Part shown: positions 6,502 through 8,522 of the stretch, piece after piece | How positions within the stretch are numbered: position 1 is the first letter of the stretch | Layout of the letters: each line of letters opens with the position of its first letter | Source: a bacterium | GTDB taxonomy: Bacteria; JAMCPX01 | Direction of reading: 5' to 3' | Length of the DNA: 8,522 nt | Assembly (NCBI GenBank): GCA_021815065.1 | Contig: JAKAHI010000042.1 | Coordinates: 1 to 8,522 of the forward strand | Made by a program: the position numbers and the translations under genes | Notes under the pieces: model-generated | The model's database searches: none | Told to the model about the DNA's origin: nothing | The model's input: only the letters and a program-made list of their open reading frames with translations

Positions 6502-6688
6502 AAAAAGCCCCTGCATGTCATTGCGGGGAGCGGCACCTTAGTGTCCCCTCTATAAAGAGCAACTGTGTTCACCTTTTCAGCATTTTTTCGCTTTAAAGAC
6601 ATCGTTCTTACAAAATTGGCTTCTTTAAATGCCCCACAAATGATCTTTGCAACATTGTTCATATCTAACCATCAACCTATATAGCCTA

Positions 6689-7651
6689 TTATACCAACCC
6701 TTCCTCATGTCCTGCAGCACTATCACGCCATTGGGTACCGGCTTTTACCATAGCATTCAGTATGGTTAAAAGCTTTCTCATACTTGCGACAAGTGCTATC
6801 ATAGGCGCTTTCCCGTTATCTCTTAATCTCTGATAAAATATTTTTATCTTTGGATTGTATCGAATCGCTGAGAGAGTCGAAAGATATAAAACACTTCTTA
6901 CTTTTGCTCTGCCGCCCCATGTAGTCCGTTTCCCTCGCATTTTCCCGCTATCCCTGTTTAATGGTGCTACCCCTACAAGTGCCGCTATTTGCTTACGATT
7001 GAGCGTCCCCAGCTCCGGCAACTGAGCAAGTAATGTTGTGGAACACACATTCCCTACCCCAGGCACACTCCGGAGCAATTCATCCTTCACCCTCCATAGG
7101 GGACTGGCCTGGATGAGGTTATAAAGCTCTTTGTCTGTCTTGGATAAACGATTCTCAAGCCAAGTTATATGCTGAGAAATATCTCTCCGTATTTGGCCTG
7201 GTGCACTTACAAGCCTGTTTTTCTCCATAACTATCATCTCAACGATTTGTCGCCTGCGTGATATTAAAGCATCAAGCTTGAGCGTTTGCTCATCCCTCAA
7301 TGGCCTCGGTTCCGGATGCACGGCTTCGCCAAAATGGGCAAGAATTCCGGCATCTATTATATCTGTCTTTGCCAGTCGACCCGTTGCCTTGGCAAAATCC
7401 CGTACCTGTCGGGGATTTACCACGGCTACAGGTAATCCCTCCTTGCCCAACTCTCCGACAAGCGGCACTTCAATGCCTCCGGTGGCTTCTATTACTATAA
7501 GTGCCGGATTTAATACTTTGAGCTTGCTAACTACTGTTCCTATACCGGCATTATCGTTCGATGCTTGCCATATTTCAGATGTTGGCCTCACTGCAATATC
7601 AAACCTCGTGCTACTGACATCAATTCCTACAAAAACGCCTGATTCACTCAT
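6689..7651 (-). CDS. IS110-family recombinase (DEDD, RNA-guided type)
   Basis: A 320-residue recombinase. The N-terminal RuvC-like domain shows the DEDD set: Asp11 in GIDVSS, Glu55 in EATGG, Asp97 and Asp100 in KTDIIDA. The C-terminal Tnp_20 domain begins near LLRSVPGVG (192-200) and carries the nucleophile serine Ser235 in NRDSGK. The middle (about 120-190) is helical, as in relatives. Order, spacing and length match IS621, whose enzyme uses a bridge RNA to join the element to its target. The ATG at 7651 is preferred over an upstream in-frame ATG at 7813: it has AAAAGGAG 10 nt upstream, and the same start and site occur in copy A. The upstream extension would translate the conserved RNA leader. 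All key residues are present and the frame is intact, so the element may be active. Confidence 0.93.
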   Translation of the reverse strand: MSESGVFVGIDVSSTRFDIAVRPTSEIWQASNDNAGIGTVVSKLKVLNPALIVIEATGGIEVPLVGELGKEGLPVAVVNPRQVRDFAKATGRLAKTDIIDAGILAHFGEAVHPEPRPLRDEQTLKLDALISRRRQIVEMIVMEKNRLVSAPGQIRRDISQHITWLENRLSKTDKELYNLIQASPLWRVKDELLRSVPGVGNVCSTTLLAQLPELGTLNRKQIAALVGVAPLNRDSGKMRGKRTTWGGRAKVRSVLYLSTLSAIRYNPKIKIFYQRLRDNGKAPMIALVASMRKLLTILNAMVKAGTQWRDSAAGHEEGLV

Positions 7652-7679
7652 ACTCCATCTTCTCCTTTTTATTTTTTCT

Positions 7680-7816
7680 CTATTTACCCTTCCTTGCAAA
7701 AATGCGGGCTCTTTGTCCCAAGCAACTGTTCGGGCTTGTATAGAGATAAGCATGACGATCCGTGCTCTTATACGGGCTTGTTGCCCAAGGGGCAATCGAT
7801 CTGTCATGCTCAACCA
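7680..7816 (-). ncRNA. Candidate IS110 bridge RNA (seekRNA), copy B
   Basis: The leader of copy B lies between the outer left end and the recombinase start. It has a stem of AGCATGAC-A-GATC (7798-7810) pairing with GATCGTCATGCT (7749-7760), with one bulged A. The equivalent stem in copy A has different bases but the same pairing. Inside is a 37-nt loop with its own perfect 6-bp hairpin (TTGCCC/GGGCAA). Positions 7705-7734 are identical to 134-163 of copy A. Known bridge RNAs of this group have a target-binding loop followed by a donor-binding loop; assigning these to the variable and constant parts respectively is inference. The ends are approximate. Confidence 0.62.
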
Positions 7817-7890
7817 TCTTTTCTCTTTGATAGATGTAATACCATATTATGAACATACAAGGGGCAAGGGGTGTGTCACAATCTTCATTT

Positions 7891-7934
7891 GTCATTGAGA
7901 GGAGCCCCGCCAAAGGCGGGACTACGAAGCAATC
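7891..7934 (+). repeat. Dispersed intergenic repeat of the GTCATTG...GAAGCAATC type
   Basis: It begins GTCATTGAGAGGAGC, contains a perfect 6-bp hairpin CCCGCC/GGCGGG, and ends ACGAAGCAATC. This pattern resembles a short repeat that I recall being scattered between genes in many bacterial genomes. A fragment of the same kind is at 6516-6533. Confidence 0.55.
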
Positions 7935-7949
7935 CATTGCAAATTTAAT

Positions 7950-8041
7950 CGTCTCATTGCGTGTCATTGCGTCTCATTTTTATCCATTTGCGTCTCATGA
8001 GACGCAGAACCATCTGGAATATAAGGACAATCATCGTCTCA
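7950..8041 (+). repeat. CGTCTCA repeat cluster 1 with 18-bp palindrome
   Basis: Exact CGTCTCA occurs at 7950, 7970, 7991 and 8035, with a one-base variant at 7960; the first steps are 10 bp apart. The third exact copy runs into its own inverse to form the perfect palindrome TGCGTCTCATGAGACGCA (7989-8006). After it comes GGAATATAAGGA, also found after the second palindrome. The unit is too short and the spacing too regular for a CRISPR. Confidence 0.7.
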
Positions 8042-8151
8042 CTGTTTGACGAATAATAAACATATAAAACATTGCTGTCAAGGTTATTTTTCGTTAATGT
8101 ATTGCGTGCCTTTATTCAAGCGGCTTTGCGGATAGCAGGGTCATAAATTTG

Positions 8152-8219
8152 CGTCTCATTTTGCGTCTCATCGTCTCATTTGCATGTCATTTGCGTCTCA
8201 TTGCGTCTCATGAGACGCA
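8152..8219 (+). repeat. CGTCTCA repeat cluster 2 with 18-bp palindrome
   Basis: Exact CGTCTCA occurs at 8152, 8164, 8172, 8194 and 8204, with a variant at 8183, at steps of 8 to 12 bp. The last copy again forms the palindrome TGCGTCTCATGAGACGCA (8202-8219), followed by GGAATATATAAGGA. The two clusters are 111 bp apart and share the same order of parts, so they look like a duplicated block. Confidence 0.7.
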
Positions 8220-8522
8220 TAACTGTGCGGAATATATAAGGATTATTTTTCAGGTAAAATCCAAGGTTTTGGGGGCTTTAAGCACAAATACAAAGGAATT
8301 TATCAAACAAAGTCTTGCCATTCCGCAGATTTTCGTCCCCCTCCATTGACGGGAGGGACCGGGGAACCCTTGCGGGGCATGGGTCGGAGGGTGAATCTCT
8401 ACGTCATTCCCCTATGTTAAAAGTCAAGGCTCGTGTGGTCGTGTATCAAACCTCCTTTATTTTATAATACCTTTCCATTGTTATTATATTTTATGCTTGA
8501 TTGTATCCATGTAACCAGTCTC
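8220..8522. other. Intergenic region, no gene seen
   Basis: No reading frame here looks like a real gene. A folded GC-rich repeat lies at 8337-8391. On the minus strand a strong AAAGGAGG sequence (around 8452-8459) is not followed by ATG at a normal distance and leads only to very short frames; it may be the remains of a gene start cut off by repeats. Confidence 0.45.
8337..8391. repeat. GC-rich folded repeat related to 6378-6441
   Basis: CCCTCC (8339-8344) can pair either with GGAGGG at 8352-8357 (local hairpin) or with GGAGGG at 8386-8391 (enclosing stem). Inside lies an imperfect hairpin around GCGGGGC (8366-8384) like the second hairpin at 6415-6431, and both are followed by TCGG. It looks like a relative of that structure. 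Confidence 0.45.

Larger units (their letters stand above)
6180..6682. other. Intergenic region, repeats and hairpins only
   Basis: Between the operon promoter and the IS110 element I see no convincing gene. A 73-codon minus-strand frame (6441-6662) runs through the hairpins and has no recognisable domain. The region holds, in order, the hairpin at 6239, the 67-nt repeat, the three-way-junction fold at 6378-6441, the 14-bp hairpin at 6469-6501, and a short piece (6516-6533, TGTCATTGCGGGGAGCGG) related to the repeat at 7891. Confidence 0.6.
6683..7861 (-). mobile_element. IS110-family element copy B, apparently complete
   Basis: The element contains an intact recombinase (6689-7651) and a leader of about 210 nt that matches copy A. 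The outer left end is set by loss of similarity with copy A just beyond CCTTGTAT (near 7861). The right end is less certain. The first CT dinucleotide after the recombinase stop is at 6683-6684, which would give CT at both edges as in IS621, but this is only a plausible reading. There are no inverted repeats, as expected for the family. Confidence 0.7.

Noticed and set aside
6441..6662. A 73-codon minus-strand frame next to the IS110 right end.
   Set aside because: Half of it runs through hairpins and repeat pieces. The first 40 residues might be an old gene fragment, but nothing recognisable supports it.
7734..7741. ATACAAG in the copy B leader (minus strand) as a donor guide pairing with CTTGTAT at the element's own left end.
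   Set aside because: The complementarity is exact, but copy A has the same left end and a different sequence (TTAAGAA) at the matching place, so chance is the safer reading.
7652..7813. A longer IS110 recombinase starting at 7813 with 54 extra residues.
   Set aside because: The extension reads through the conserved RNA leader, has no family homology that I recognise, and the ATG at 7651 has a ribosome binding site conserved in copy A.
7950..8219. CRISPR array from the repeated CGTCTCA units.
   Set aside because: Units of 7-11 nt with gaps of a few bases do not fit CRISPR repeats and spacers, and no cas gene is near.
8149..8349. A 66-codon plus-strand frame.
   Set aside because: It starts inside the CGTCTCA repeats, has no good ribosome binding site and ends in a GC-rich repeat.

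Overview
The window looks like a stretch of a chromosome from an environmental Gram-negative bacterium, rich in insertion sequences. I see one metabolic operon surrounded by mobile DNA and intergenic repeats. The repeat style and the gene content would fit anammox planctomycetes or deltaproteobacteria, but that is a weak inference and no marker gene settles it. No rRNA, tRNA or CRISPR array was seen.

Layout from left to right. Positions 1-291 hold the left end of an IS110-family element (copy A): the first 26 codons of its recombinase on the minus strand, running off the window edge, plus its upstream leader. Positions 298-648 hold the start of an AT-rich gene for a small membrane protein. 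It is cut by an IS4-family element at 647-1977 that carries an apparently intact DDE transposase. Positions 1978-2341 hold a possible tail of the cut gene, a 40-codon remnant of an IS1595-type transposase, and a 67-nt dispersed repeat. Positions 2342-6072 are a tight three-gene operon on the minus strand: an LsrF-like class I aldolase/thiolase, a ribulose-phosphate 3-epimerase homologue that resembles LsrE, and a 702-residue class II aldolase fused to a short-chain dehydrogenase. A good sigma-70-type promoter lies at 6152-6179. Positions 6180-6682 have no convincing gene but contain a second copy of the 67-nt repeat, a predicted three-way-junction fold and a 14-bp hairpin. Positions 6683-7861 are a complete IS110-family element (copy B). 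Positions 7862-8522 have no convincing gene but carry short CGTCTCA repeats, two copies of a perfect 18-bp palindrome and another GC-rich folded repeat.

The operon genes appear to be made together: the gaps are 12 and 8 bp, and the ribosome binding sites overlap the upstream stop codons. Together they suggest handling of a phosphorylated sugar or a related C5-C6 compound by epimerisation, aldol or thiolytic cleavage, and oxidation of the product. No kinase, transporter or regulator of the lsr (autoinducer-2) system is in the window, so a role in AI-2 breakdown is unproven.

The most interesting signal is the leader shared by the two IS110 elements. It contains a stem with compensatory base changes, a 30-nt segment identical in both copies, and a divergent internal loop. 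This is what is expected of a bridge RNA (seekRNA) that guides IS110 recombination.
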